From contig NZ_UNRA01000002.1 of the NCBI RefSeq assembly GCF_900537075.1, positions 357,218 through 421,217 of the forward strand: DNA of 64,000 nucleotides. Direction: 5' to 3'. The notes below the pieces were generated by a model. The model searched no databases and was not told the DNA's origin. It saw only the letters and a list, made by a program, of their open reading frames with translations. Source of the stretch: Tropicibacter sp. Alg240-R139. GTDB taxonomy: Bacteria; Pseudomonadota; Alphaproteobacteria; Rhodobacterales; Rhodobacteraceae. Made by a program: the position numbers and the translations under genes. Positions 8,817 to 17,033 of this stretch are shown in pieces. Numbering within the stretch: position 1 is the first letter of the stretch; every line of letters starts with the position of its first letter.

Positions 8817-9605
8817 ATGGAGCAAGCAACAGATTTTCTGGCCGAGAGCGAGGCGCTGAATACAGCATTTGGCGGTGTTTCGGGTGACCAATGGAACACC
8901 GTGACCCAGTTCAAGGGATGGACCTTGAATGACGTGCTGGTGCATCTTCATTTCTGGAACCAGATGGCAGATTTGTCCTTGACGGACGTGGCGGCCTTTC
9001 AGGCGCGGTTGGCCGAGACCTTTGCGGGGATTGGCAAGAACGGGTTTCGGGCGACTGAAAACCGTATGATCACCCTGCGTGGAGAAGAGTTGCGCGCGGC
9101 GTGGCAGACCCTTTATCGCGACATCGGTGCCCGTTGGGTCGATCTGGATCCCAAGCATCGGGTTAAATGGGCCGGGCCGGACATGTCCGTGCGCTCGTCT
9201 ATTACAGCGCGCCAGATGGAGACTTGGGCCCACGGACAGGAGGTATTCGATGTGCTGGGGGTGCAGCGTGTAGAGCAGGACTGGGTCAAGAACATCGTCG
9301 TGTTAGGCGTGAACACGTTCGGCTGGGCTTACAAGGTTAATGGTCTTGATGTCCCGCTTGTCATGCCCCGGTTGGAACTGACAGCCCCGTCAGGTGCGGT
9401 GTGGGAATTTGGTGAACCTAGCGAAAACAAGATCAGCGGATCAGCGGTCGAATTTGCACAGGTTTCGGCCCAGACCCGCAATGTTGGAGACACCGATTTG
9501 CTGATCGAAGGGCCTGAGGCGACCAAATGGATGTCGATCGCCCAGTGTTTTGCGGGCGGGCCGGAACAGCCGCCTGTTCGGGGCCTGCGCCACCGCGTGA
9601 GCTGA
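8817..9605 (+). CDS. TIGR03084-like DinB/maleylpyruvate isomerase-fold metal-binding protein
   Basis: A 262-residue protein starting directly after the previous stop. The N-terminal ~150 residues resemble the DinB-like four-helix fold of mycothiol-dependent maleylpyruvate isomerases. Candidate metal ligands are in VLVHLHFWNQM (near residues 42-52) and RQMETWAHGQEVFD (near 131-144). The C-terminal part is a compact wHTH/SCP-like accessory segment without clear motifs. I recognise it as the TIGR03084 type, whose function is unknown. Such genes are recurrent in acyl-CoA degradation clusters of actinobacteria and alphaproteobacteria. Last gene of the tight operon, since a 350-nt gap with a hairpin repeat follows. 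Confidence 0.7.
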   Translation: MEQATDFLAESEALNTAFGGVSGDQWNTVTQFKGWTLNDVLVHLHFWNQMADLSLTDVAAFQARLAETFAGIGKNGFRATENRMITLRGEELRAAWQTLYRDIGARWVDLDPKHRVKWAGPDMSVRSSITARQMETWAHGQEVFDVLGVQRVEQDWVKNIVVLGVNTFGWAYKVNGLDVPLVMPRLELTAPSGAVWEFGEPSENKISGSAVEFAQVSAQTRNVGDTDLLIEGPEATKWMSIAQCFAGGPEQPPVRGLRHRVS

Positions 9606-9680
9606 CGGCCTTCATGTTGGCGCTGTTGTGCCAAAACACCTGATGAACCTCGCCGGATTGGGGGGGGCTCCCGCCGGTCG

Positions 9681-9771
9681 TCGAGGTTTCTGGCGAAACA
9701 TCTCCTCCTGTTGGGCCAGGCTCAGGTGGGCTTTGCCCACCTGAGCCTGGCCCCCTGCCGTCCGCAGGACG
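9681..9771. repeat. three-hairpin palindromic element, copy 1
   Basis: Intergenic stretch 9606-9962 (357 nt) holds no gene. It contains a small stem GTTTC-tggc-GAAAC (9686-9699), a conserved linker, a perfect 19-bp stem 9713-9731/9735-9753 with loop TTT, and a third stem CGTCC-gca-GGACG (9759-9771). Related copies lie at 11157-11242 and 21540-21601. The linkers are nearly constant but the long-stem sequence differs while remaining perfectly paired, which argues for selection on structure. It probably works as a terminator or mRNA 3'-end structure, or is a REP-like element. The remainder of the gap shows nothing recognisable. Confidence 0.75.
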
Positions 9772-9962
9772 CAAGGCCGTTAGGCCGCGCAGATTTTGCG
9801 ACCGGAGGCGGCGCTATTGGTGGCCGAAGTACGCCAGCGGAAAATGCCGTGAGGGAAAAAGGACGTTGCGTAGCGACCTTAGGACGCCGCGTTATCCAGA
9901 TTGGCTTGAATCTGCAGCGACGGTAACATGTTGGCAACTTGAGATTTTGGAGGATACACAGG

Positions 9963-11120
9963 ATGACTCTCTTTACCCCGACAGCCGACTGGGTCACCGA
10001 AGAACACAAGATGTTTGCCGATATGTCCGGCCGGTTTCTTGATGATGAATTGGTCCCGAACATCGATACCTGGAACAGCAACGGCGTGGTCGATCGCACC
10101 TTTTGGAACAAGGTGGGAGAGGCTGGCTTGATGGGGGGCACCATTGCCGAAGAATACGGCGGTGTCGGTGGTGGCATGGGCTTTGACTCTGTGCTGATGT
10201 ACGAACAAGCCTCACGCGGGGACAGCGGTTGGGGCTATGGTATCCAATCCATCGTCATGCATTACATCGCTGGCTATGGCAGTGAAGAGCAAAAGCAGAA
10301 ATGGTTGCCCAAGCTGGTATCGGGCGAAATGGTCGGTGCAATAGCGATGACCGAGCCCGGCACGGGGTCTGACCTGCAGTCGGTGCGTACAACGGCCGAG
10401 AAGGATGGCAACCATTACAAGATCAACGGATCAAAGATCTTTATCACCAACGGCCAGACTGCGGATCTGATCATTGTTGTGGCCAAGACGGACAAGAATG
10501 AGGGCGCTAAGGGCGTTTCGCTGATCGGGATCGAGACGGAAGGCACCGAAGGGTTCCGCCGTGGTCGCAACCTCAAGAAACTGGGAATGAAGGCCAACGA
10601 CACTGCCGAGTTGTTCTTTGAGGACGTCAAGGTGCCGATGACCAATCTGATCGGCCAGGACGAAGGACAGGGATTCTATCAGTTGATGAGGCAGCTTCCC
10701 TGGGAGCGTCTGACCATCGGGATCATGGCCCTTGGTGCGATCGACTTTGCGATTGCCGAGACGGTGAAATACACGCAAGAGCGCAAAGCCTTTGGACAGC
10801 GTGTGATGGATTTCCAGAACACCCGTTTCAAGCTGGCGGAATGCAAAACCAAGGCCGAACTGCTGCGCAGTTTCGTCAACGACTGCATCGCGCGCCTGGA
10901 ACAGGGGACGTTGGATGCGACCACCGCGTCAATGGTGAAATACTGGGGGTCCGAAGTGCAAAACGAGATTATGCACGAATGCCTGCAGCTCTTTGGCGGT
11001 TATGGCTTCATGATGGAGTATCCTATCGCGCGCCTCTATGCCGATGCGCGTGTTCAGATGATCTATGGCGGTACAAACGAGGTGATGAAAGAGCTCATCG
11101 CCCGCTCTTTGGACGTCTGA
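9963..11120 (+). CDS. acyl-CoA dehydrogenase
   Basis: A 385-residue FAD-dependent acyl-CoA dehydrogenase. I chose ATG 9963 because GGAGGA lies about 9 nt upstream and the conserved sequence TADWVTEEHKMFADMSGRF follows soon after. Signatures are GAIAMTEPGTGSDLQSVRTT (near residue 122), SKIFITNGQTADLII, LPWERLTIGIMALGAIDFA and the C-terminal YGGTNEVMKELIARSL. Full family length. It lies 350 nt beyond the carboxylase operon, behind the hairpin element, so it may have its own promoter or be a distal member. Its place beside the AtuA/carboxylase genes suggests citronellyl-CoA- or isovaleryl-CoA-like substrates, which is an inference. Confidence 0.92.
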   Translation: MTLFTPTADWVTEEHKMFADMSGRFLDDELVPNIDTWNSNGVVDRTFWNKVGEAGLMGGTIAEEYGGVGGGMGFDSVLMYEQASRGDSGWGYGIQSIVMHYIAGYGSEEQKQKWLPKLVSGEMVGAIAMTEPGTGSDLQSVRTTAEKDGNHYKINGSKIFITNGQTADLIIVVAKTDKNEGAKGVSLIGIETEGTEGFRRGRNLKKLGMKANDTAELFFEDVKVPMTNLIGQDEGQGFYQLMRQLPWERLTIGIMALGAIDFAIAETVKYTQERKAFGQRVMDFQNTRFKLAECKTKAELLRSFVNDCIARLEQGTLDATTASMVKYWGSEVQNEIMHECLQLFGGYGFMMEYPIARLYADARVQMIYGGTNEVMKELIARSLDV

Positions 11121-11156
11121 TCAATAGCAACAGCGGGCACTCCCGTCCGTCGTCAA

Positions 11157-11242
11157 GGTTCCCTTCGGAACCCCTCCTCCCGTTGGGCCGGGCAGGCTCG
11201 GGCTGTGCCCGAGCCTGCCCGGCCCCCGCCGTCCGCAGGACG
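11157..11242. repeat. three-hairpin palindromic element, copy 2
   Basis: It starts about 36 nt after the acyl-CoA dehydrogenase stop. Stem a is GGTTCC-cttc-GGAACC (11157-11172). Stem b is a perfect 19-bp stem 11185-11203/11207-11225 with loop TGT. Stem c is CGTCC-gca-GGACG (11230-11242). The linker CCTCCTCCCGTTGGGCC matches copies 1 and 3, whereas the sequences of stems a and b differ from copy 1 on both sides of each stem. Confidence 0.75.
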
Positions 11243-11327
11243 CAAGACCGACAGGCCGCGCAGGTTGCAAGCTGTGTGCTTCCCTGTAACATCGCCCTCT
11301 CTTTCGACACAGAGCAGAGACGGTACT

Positions 11328-11936
11328 ATGCGCAAGATTGCGGCTCTCATTTTTCCTGGTTTCGAACTGCTCGACGTCTTTGGCCCGATGGAGATGTTCG
11401 GGCTGCTGTCCGAAGAATTCACGCTCGAGCTGATCGCTGAAACTCGCGGTCCGGTCCCGAGCAATCAAGGTTTGTCCGCGCATGTCACAGCCACGACCGC
11501 TGACGAATTTGACCATGACATCTTGTTCGTACCCGGCGGCGCAGGCACTCGGCGGGAGGTGGAAAACACAAGCTTGCTTGAGTGGATTGCTAGTGTCTCG
11601 GGCAAATCCGAATTCACGTTGAGCGTCTGCACCGGCAGCGCTTTGCTGGCCCGCGCAGGTGTTTTGGATCATCGCCGTGCCACAACCAACAAGGCGGCTT
11701 TTGCATGGGTTGCGGCTCAAAGCTCTCTTGTCGATTGGGTGGGAAAGGCGCGTTGGGTGCAAGATGGAAAGATCTTCACGTCGTCCGGTGTGTCGGCGGG
11801 AATGGATATGGCGCTTGGTGCAATCGAATTCATGCACGGGCGTGACCGCGCGCTCGAGGTTGCCAAATGGTGCGAATACACGTGGCACGAAGATCGTGAG
11901 CATGATCCATTCGCGCAAGTACATGGTTTGATCTGA
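11328..11936 (+). CDS. DJ-1/PfpI family (GlxA-like amidotransferase-fold) protein
   Basis: A 202-residue single-domain protein of the DJ-1/PfpI superfamily. ATG 11328 begins MRKIAALIFPGFELLDVFGP, the usual N-terminus with the conserved glutamate-containing region. The nucleophile elbow is FTLSVCTGSALLARAGVL, with the reactive cysteine near residue 103. No AraC DNA-binding domain follows, so it is not a GlxA/FtrA regulator but a stand-alone family member. Relatives include isonitrile hydratase and chaperone/glyoxalase-type proteins. It may be cotranscribed with the following SnoaL-like gene 19 nt downstream. The reaction is unknown. Confidence 0.85.
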   Translation: MRKIAALIFPGFELLDVFGPMEMFGLLSEEFTLELIAETRGPVPSNQGLSAHVTATTADEFDHDILFVPGGAGTRREVENTSLLEWIASVSGKSEFTLSVCTGSALLARAGVLDHRRATTNKAAFAWVAAQSSLVDWVGKARWVQDGKIFTSSGVSAGMDMALGAIEFMHGRDRALEVAKWCEYTWHEDREHDPFAQVHGLI

Positions 11937-11955
11937 CTCAAGAGGAGGCAAGGAC

Positions 11956-12702
11956 ATGTCTAACAAGGATCGTATTCGCGCGTTGCTAAAAAGCATCGAA
12001 ACAGGCGACCCCGGACCAATCTCTGTCGTCAACGAGGCGCGCTACATTCAGCACAACCCACAGACCCATGAGGGCAGCGAGGGCCTGGCGGCGCTGTTCA
12101 AACGGCTGTCGCTGACCAATCCGCGCGTCAACATCGTGCGCGTTTTCGAGGACGGCGATTATGTCTTTGCGCATACCGAATATGACTTTTCGCGCCGTAA
12201 TATCGGGTTCGAGGTGTTTCGTTTTGATCAAGGGCAAGCGGTCGAGCACTGGGACAATATCCAACCTCGTCTTGGGCCGAACGCGGCAGGTCATGACATG
12301 GTGGGGGGAGTGACTGAAGTCACCGATCTAAAGCTGACCGAAAACAACCGTACTGCGGTCCGCGAATTCGTTCGGACTGTTCTGCTAGACGGGCAGGTGG
12401 AACAGTTGTGTGAATGGATTTCCCCGAACGCGTTTACCGAGCACAACCCGCATCTGACCGACGACTTGCCTGGGCTGGCCCTGCATTTGTCCGCCAAGGA
12501 CAAGATCGACTATCAGCGCCTGCATCGTATCCTCGCCGAAGGAGATTTTGTCCTCACTGTTTGTGAGGGAAACAGAAACGGTCAACGCAGTGCATTCTAT
12601 GACCTCTTTCGACTTTCATGCGGGCGTATTGTCGAGCATTGGGACACGACCGAAAAAGTGGCGCCAGCATCGGAGTGGAAAAACGACAACGGCAAGTTTT
12701 AG
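11956..12702 (+). CDS. tandem SnoaL/NTF2-like protein
   Basis: A 248-residue protein made of two similar halves, each an NTF2-like cone. The first (about residues 1-118) contains YIQHNPQTHEGSEGLAALF and ends FDQGQAVEHWDNIQP. The second (about 125-248) contains FTEHNPHLTDDLPGLALHL and ends RLSCGRIVEHWDTTEKV. The shared xxHNP and xVEHWD motifs show an internal duplication. Single-domain relatives are annotated SnoaL-like polyketide cyclase or predicted ester cyclase. A ribosome-binding site (AGGAGGCAAGG) precedes ATG 11956. It follows the DJ-1 family gene by 19 nt and converges on the LysR gene. The function is unknown. Confidence 0.8.
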   Translation: MSNKDRIRALLKSIETGDPGPISVVNEARYIQHNPQTHEGSEGLAALFKRLSLTNPRVNIVRVFEDGDYVFAHTEYDFSRRNIGFEVFRFDQGQAVEHWDNIQPRLGPNAAGHDMVGGVTEVTDLKLTENNRTAVREFVRTVLLDGQVEQLCEWISPNAFTEHNPHLTDDLPGLALHLSAKDKIDYQRLHRILAEGDFVLTVCEGNRNGQRSAFYDLFRLSCGRIVEHWDTTEKVAPASEWKNDNGKF

Positions 12703-12708
12703 TCGGGG

Positions 12709-13605
12709 CTATTCGCCCGGTAAGTCCAATTGATGTTGCAGCCATCCTCGAAAGGCTTGCAGCGGAGCCGAAGCTGCTTTTCCTTGGGGCCAGACCAGAT
12801 AATAGCGCCCAAGGCTGACCTGAGGACCGTGCCAAGCACAGACCAGCCGCCCGTCTTTCAGGTCCTGCGCCACCAAGTAGCCAGGCAACAAGGCCACACC
12901 TAGCCCGTGAACCGTGGCCTGAATCATCGTTGAAAACTGATCAAACAGCATCCCGCGCACGCCGAACGCTTCGACCCCTTGAGTCGCAAACCACTGCTCC
13001 CAGGCGTCCGCTCGCGTGTCGAGGTGCAGCAGCGGGGCCGAAAGCAACCAATCCGGCGTGCCGTCAGATTGCTCCATCAAGGCAGGGGCACAAACTGGGA
13101 TAACCTCTTCGCGCATCAGTTCAAGGTAGTCCGCACCGGCCCAATTCTGTTCCCCAAAGTGGATAGCGGCGTCGAACCCTTCGGTGCTGAAATCAAACGG
13201 GCGCAGGCGGGTGTTCAGGTTCATGGTCACGCCTGGATTCTTGCGGGCAAAGTCCTGCAAACGCGGTGCCAGCCAATGCATGCCAAAGGCGGGCAGGATG
13301 GCCAATTGTAGCGATCCGCCTTGCGGGTTGGCCTTGAGCTTGAGCGAGGCCTGCGCCAGTTGTTGCAGGATCTTTCTTGCGGTTTCCACATAACCTTCTG
13401 CTGCCGGGGTGAGTTGCAACCGCATCTGTGATCGCTCGATGAGGGCGACGCCCAATTGCTCTTCCAACGTTTTCAACTGACGACTGACAGCGCTTTGACT
13501 CAAAGACAATTCGCCCGCTGCGGCCGAGGCACTGCCGAGCCTGTCCACGGCCTCTAATGCCAGAAGAGAGCTGATCGAGGGAAGAAAGCGTCGGGGAGCA
13601 ATCAT
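12709..13605 (-). CDS. LysR family transcriptional regulator (GcvA-like)
   Basis: A 298-residue LysR protein. The chosen start, ATG 13605, is preceded by GAGGA and gives MIAPRRFLPSISSLLALEAV directly before the helix-turn-helix (SQSAVSRQLKTLEEQLG). An in-frame ATG at 13641 or 13620 would add up to 12 residues. The C-terminal ~200 residues form the periplasmic-binding-like effector domain. It is divergent from the operon beginning at 13784, with about 180 nt between them, which is the usual arrangement for a LysR activator of that operon (E1 fusion, acyltransferase, ALDH7, pipecolate-oxidase-like). The coinducer is unknown; a lysine or pipecolate intermediate is plausible. Confidence 0.88.
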   Translation of the reverse strand: MIAPRRFLPSISSLLALEAVDRLGSASAAAGELSLSQSAVSRQLKTLEEQLGVALIERSQMRLQLTPAAEGYVETARKILQQLAQASLKLKANPQGGSLQLAILPAFGMHWLAPRLQDFARKNPGVTMNLNTRLRPFDFSTEGFDAAIHFGEQNWAGADYLELMREEVIPVCAPALMEQSDGTPDWLLSAPLLHLDTRADAWEQWFATQGVEAFGVRGMLFDQFSTMIQATVHGLGVALLPGYLVAQDLKDGRLVCAWHGPQVSLGRYYLVWPQGKAASAPLQAFRGWLQHQLDLPGE

Positions 13606-13783
13606 ATGAGTTTTCCTCATGGCTTTCGAACTTAATATCACTCGATCTTTTAGCGATCCAGCGCAATATTGAACCGGAACAAAACATCATGCGGGACGCT
13701 GCATGAGCATTTCGTATGCGCTTTGCAAGTGTGTACCGTTGAGTCGGAGCATTGCCCCGACCCCTGCAGGAAAAGGTCAGCAC

Positions 13784-15973
13784 ATGGATCGCGCACAGAT
13801 CGTTCACGAAAACTTCCTTTCTCGCGTGGCCTCCAGCGACCTTCCTCGAGGTGCAGCGCCGCGCGAGGGGTTGAGCGGGACGGATGCGGTTGCGCTCTAT
13901 CATGCGCAGGTGCTCAGTCGCGCATTGGACCGCACCAGCCGCGCGATGCAAAAAGCAGGGCAGGGGTTCTATACCATCGGCTCGTCAGGGCACGAGGGGA
14001 TGGCGGCGGTGGCCCATGCGCTGCGCCCCGATGATATCGCGTTCCTGCACTACCGTGACGCGGCGTTTCAGATCGCGCGCGCCGATCAGGTGCCGGGGCA
14101 GCAGATCGCATGGGATATGTTGCTCAGCTTTGCCTGTTCGTCCGATGACCCGACTTCGGGTGGGCGGCACAAAGTGCTGGGGTCCAAGGCGTTGATGATC
14201 CCGCCGCAGACCTCGACCATAGCCAGCCATCTGCCCAAAGCGGTTGGCGCGGCCTATTCGTTGGGGTCGGCTCGTCGCCATGCGCCCGAGCATAGTGAGC
14301 TGCCTGAGGATGGGATTGCTGTTTGCACGTTTGGCGATGCGTCGGCGAACCATTCCACCGCGCAAGGGGCGATCAACACGGCCGGTTGGACTGCGATTCA
14401 GTCGGTGCCGCTGCCGCTTTTGATGGTGTGCGAGGACAACGGGATTGGCATTTCGACCAAGACCCCCAAAGGCTGGATCGAAATGTCGATGGAGCATCGC
14501 CCAGGCATCAAGTATTTCCGCGCCAATGGCTTGGATATCTTTGAAACCTTTGCCGTGGCGCAAGAGGCCGCCGAATATGTCCGCACCCGTCGTAAGCCTG
14601 CGTTCCTGCATCTGAAAACCGTACGCCTTTACGGTCACGCGGGTGCCGACGTGCCCACCACCTATCTCAGTAAGTCCGAGGTCGAGGCGGACGAAGCCAA
14701 CGATCCGCTGCTTCACTCTGTGCGCTTGCTGGACCAAGTCGGGGCGATGTCACCGGAACAAGCGCTCAAGGTTTATATCGACACTTGCGCGCGTACCGAC
14801 CGGGTCGCGGCTGAGGCCGCCAAGCGCCCACATCTGGCGGATGCTCAGGCAGTCATGGCCAGCCTGATCCCACCCAAGCGCGATTGCAAACCCACCAACG
14901 GCCCAAGCGCCGACGAACGTGCTGGGGTCTTTGGCTCGGACATGCGGGCGATGGACGACCCTCAACCAATGAGCCGCCTGATCAACTGGGCGTTGACCGA
15001 TCTGATGCTGGAACATGGCGAGATCGTCATGATGGGCGAGGATGTGGGGCGAAAGGGCGGCGTTTACGGCGTCACGCAAAAGCTGCACCAGCGGTTTGGA
15101 CCTGACAGGATGATCGACACTCTGCTGGACGAGCAATCCATTCTGGGACTCGCCATCGGCATGGCGCACAATGGGTTTCTGCCGATGCCGGAAATCCAGT
15201 TCCTTGCCTATCTGCACAATGCCGAGGATCAGCTGCGGGGCGAAGCAGCGACGCTTTCGTTTTTCTCAAACGGTCAGTTCACCAACCCGATGATCCTGCG
15301 GATTGCGGGGCTGGGTTATCAAAAAGGGTTTGGCGGTCATTTCCACAACGACAACTCTTTGGCCGTCTTGAGGGATATTCCCGGCGTGATCATTGCCTGC
15401 CCCTCGAACGGCGCAGACGCGGCACAGATGATGCGCGAATGCGTGCGCCTGGCGCGCGAAGAACAGCGGGTGATCGTGTTCCTGGAACCCATCGCGCTCT
15501 ACCCGATGCGCGATCTGCATGGCGCTCAGGATGGCGGCTGGATGACCCGCTATCCCTCGCCAGACCAGCGGATTGAGCTGGGAGAGGTCGGGGTGCATGG
15601 CGATGGCCTTGATCTGGCGATCGTGACTTATGGCAACGGCCACTACCTGTCGCAGCAGGCGCTGCCGGAGTTGCAGACAGCAGGGCTGAGCACCCGCATC
15701 GTCGACATGCGCTGGCTGGCGCCGTTGCCTGAACAGGCGCTGCTGGACGCGACCAAAGGCTGCAAACATGTTCTGATCGTGGATGAATGCCGCCGCACCG
15801 GCAGCCAATCCGAGGCGCTGATGACCCTCTTTACCGAACAGAGCAACCAGTCAATTGCCCGCGTTGTGGCCGAGGACAGCTTTATCGCTACCGGCCCCGC
15901 CTATGCCGCGCCGCTGCCATCCAAGGATGGGATCGTCGCCGCCGCGCTTTCGCTGACAGGAGGGAGCAAATGA
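13784..15973 (+). CDS. 2-oxo acid dehydrogenase E1, fused alpha and beta subunits
   Basis: A 729-residue thiamine diphosphate enzyme. ATG 13784 follows AGGAAAAGG. The N-terminal E1-alpha part (about 1-370) shows QGFYTIGSSGHEGM, the HYRDAAFQIA segment, and the ThDP/Mg motif CTFGDASANHSTAQGAIN with CEDNGIGIST. The C-terminal E1-beta part (about 400-729) shows MMGEDVGRKGGVYGVTQ and DTLLDEQSILGLAIGMAHNG. It resembles branched-chain/pyruvate-type E1 and decarboxylates a 2-oxo acid to an acyl-ThDP intermediate, normally for an E2 lipoyl partner. No E2 or E3 gene is nearby. It overlaps the acyltransferase-like gene by 4 nt. In a pipecolate operon the substrate could be 2-oxoadipate, which is inference only. 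Confidence 0.85.
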   Translation: MDRAQIVHENFLSRVASSDLPRGAAPREGLSGTDAVALYHAQVLSRALDRTSRAMQKAGQGFYTIGSSGHEGMAAVAHALRPDDIAFLHYRDAAFQIARADQVPGQQIAWDMLLSFACSSDDPTSGGRHKVLGSKALMIPPQTSTIASHLPKAVGAAYSLGSARRHAPEHSELPEDGIAVCTFGDASANHSTAQGAINTAGWTAIQSVPLPLLMVCEDNGIGISTKTPKGWIEMSMEHRPGIKYFRANGLDIFETFAVAQEAAEYVRTRRKPAFLHLKTVRLYGHAGADVPTTYLSKSEVEADEANDPLLHSVRLLDQVGAMSPEQALKVYIDTCARTDRVAAEAAKRPHLADAQAVMASLIPPKRDCKPTNGPSADERAGVFGSDMRAMDDPQPMSRLINWALTDLMLEHGEIVMMGEDVGRKGGVYGVTQKLHQRFGPDRMIDTLLDEQSILGLAIGMAHNGFLPMPEIQFLAYLHNAEDQLRGEAATLSFFSNGQFTNPMILRIAGLGYQKGFGGHFHNDNSLAVLRDIPGVIIACPSNGADAAQMMRECVRLAREEQRVIVFLEPIALYPMRDLHGAQDGGWMTRYPSPDQRIELGEVGVHGDGLDLAIVTYGNGHYLSQQALPELQTAGLSTRIVDMRWLAPLPEQALLDATKGCKHVLIVDECRRTGSQSEALMTLFTEQSNQSIARVVAEDSFIATGPAYAAPLPSKDGIVAAALSLTGGSK

Positions 15974-17010
15974 CCCGCACAGCTGTTGTGATCTGCCCCG
16001 GACGCGGGACCTACAACAAACCCGAGCTGGGCTATCTGCACCGCCATCACGCTGGGCAAATGGACATGTTCCGCAGCTTTGATGCGATCCGCGCTGAAAG
16101 AGGGCAGATGCCGGTCACCGAACTCGATAGCGCCAGCCGTTTCAGGGTCAGCACCTATTCACGCGGCGACGTGGCCTCGCCCTTGATCTATGCGGTCTCG
16201 CTGGCCGATGCGCGGGCATTGGCCGAAGATATCGAAGTGGTTGCAGTTACGGGCAATTCGATGGGATGGTACATCGCTCTGGCTGCTGCTGGGGCGCTGT
16301 CGCCGCAAGATGGGTTTCAGGTGGTCAACACCATGGGCACGCTGATGCAGGAACAGCTTATAGGCGGGCAATTGGTCTATCCGTTCACTGATGACACCTG
16401 GGAAAACGACCCTGCACGCAAGGCCGCGCTATTGGCCGATGTCACCCGGATCAACGCCACCCAAAGCTGCAATCTGGCGCTGTCCATTGATTTGGGAGGT
16501 ATGCTGGTGTTGGCGGGAAATGAGGCGGGATTGAAAGCGTTTGAGGCCGCTCAACCCACCGTGCAAGAGCGGTTTCCGATGCGGCTGACAAATCACGCAG
16601 CGTTTCACACCGGCTTGCAAGCGCCAGTCGCGGTTGAGGGACGCGCACGTCTTTCGTCTTCACTATTCAGGCAACCTGACCGGCCGATGATTGACGGGCG
16701 AGGCAAAATCTGGTGGCCGGGAGCTTGTGACACTCAGTCGCTTTGGGCGTACACTCTGGACCATCAGGTGACCGAGACCTATGATTTTACACACGCGATC
16801 CAAACCGCGGCGCGTGAATTTTCCCCTGATCTGTTTATCGTCACCGGCCCCGGTGCGACCCTGGGCGGTGCAGTGGCGCAATCGCTGACCTTGGGCAACT
16901 GGCGCGGCATGACCGACAAGGCGCAGTTCCGGGCACTGCAAGCCAAACAGCCGTTTCTGATTTCCATGGGTCGCGACGATCAACGCGCCCTTGTGACCCC
17001 TGAAACCTGA
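15970..17010 (+). CDS. FabD-like acyltransferase-domain protein
   Basis: A 346-residue protein with an acyl-carrier-protein S-malonyltransferase-like fold. It starts at ATG 15970, overlapping the E1 stop (ATGA). The start VICPGRGTYNKPELGYL parallels the FabD PGQGSQ start. The nucleophile motif is AVTGNSMGWYIALAAAG (Ser near residue 98), and LTNHAAFHTGLQAPVA resembles the catalytic-histidine region (xxFHTxLM in FabD). The malonate-binding arginine region is not obvious, so the acyl group may not be malonyl. Translational coupling to E1 suggests the two act on the same acyl unit, for example transferring the acyl product to CoA or a carrier. I know no characterised example of this pairing. Confidence 0.65.
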   Translation: MTRTAVVICPGRGTYNKPELGYLHRHHAGQMDMFRSFDAIRAERGQMPVTELDSASRFRVSTYSRGDVASPLIYAVSLADARALAEDIEVVAVTGNSMGWYIALAAAGALSPQDGFQVVNTMGTLMQEQLIGGQLVYPFTDDTWENDPARKAALLADVTRINATQSCNLALSIDLGGMLVLAGNEAGLKAFEAAQPTVQERFPMRLTNHAAFHTGLQAPVAVEGRARLSSSLFRQPDRPMIDGRGKIWWPGACDTQSLWAYTLDHQVTETYDFTHAIQTAAREFSPDLFIVTGPGATLGGAVAQSLTLGNWRGMTDKAQFRALQAKQPFLISMGRDDQRALVTPET

Positions 17011-17033
17011 TTGTCTTAGAGGAGACATAAGAC

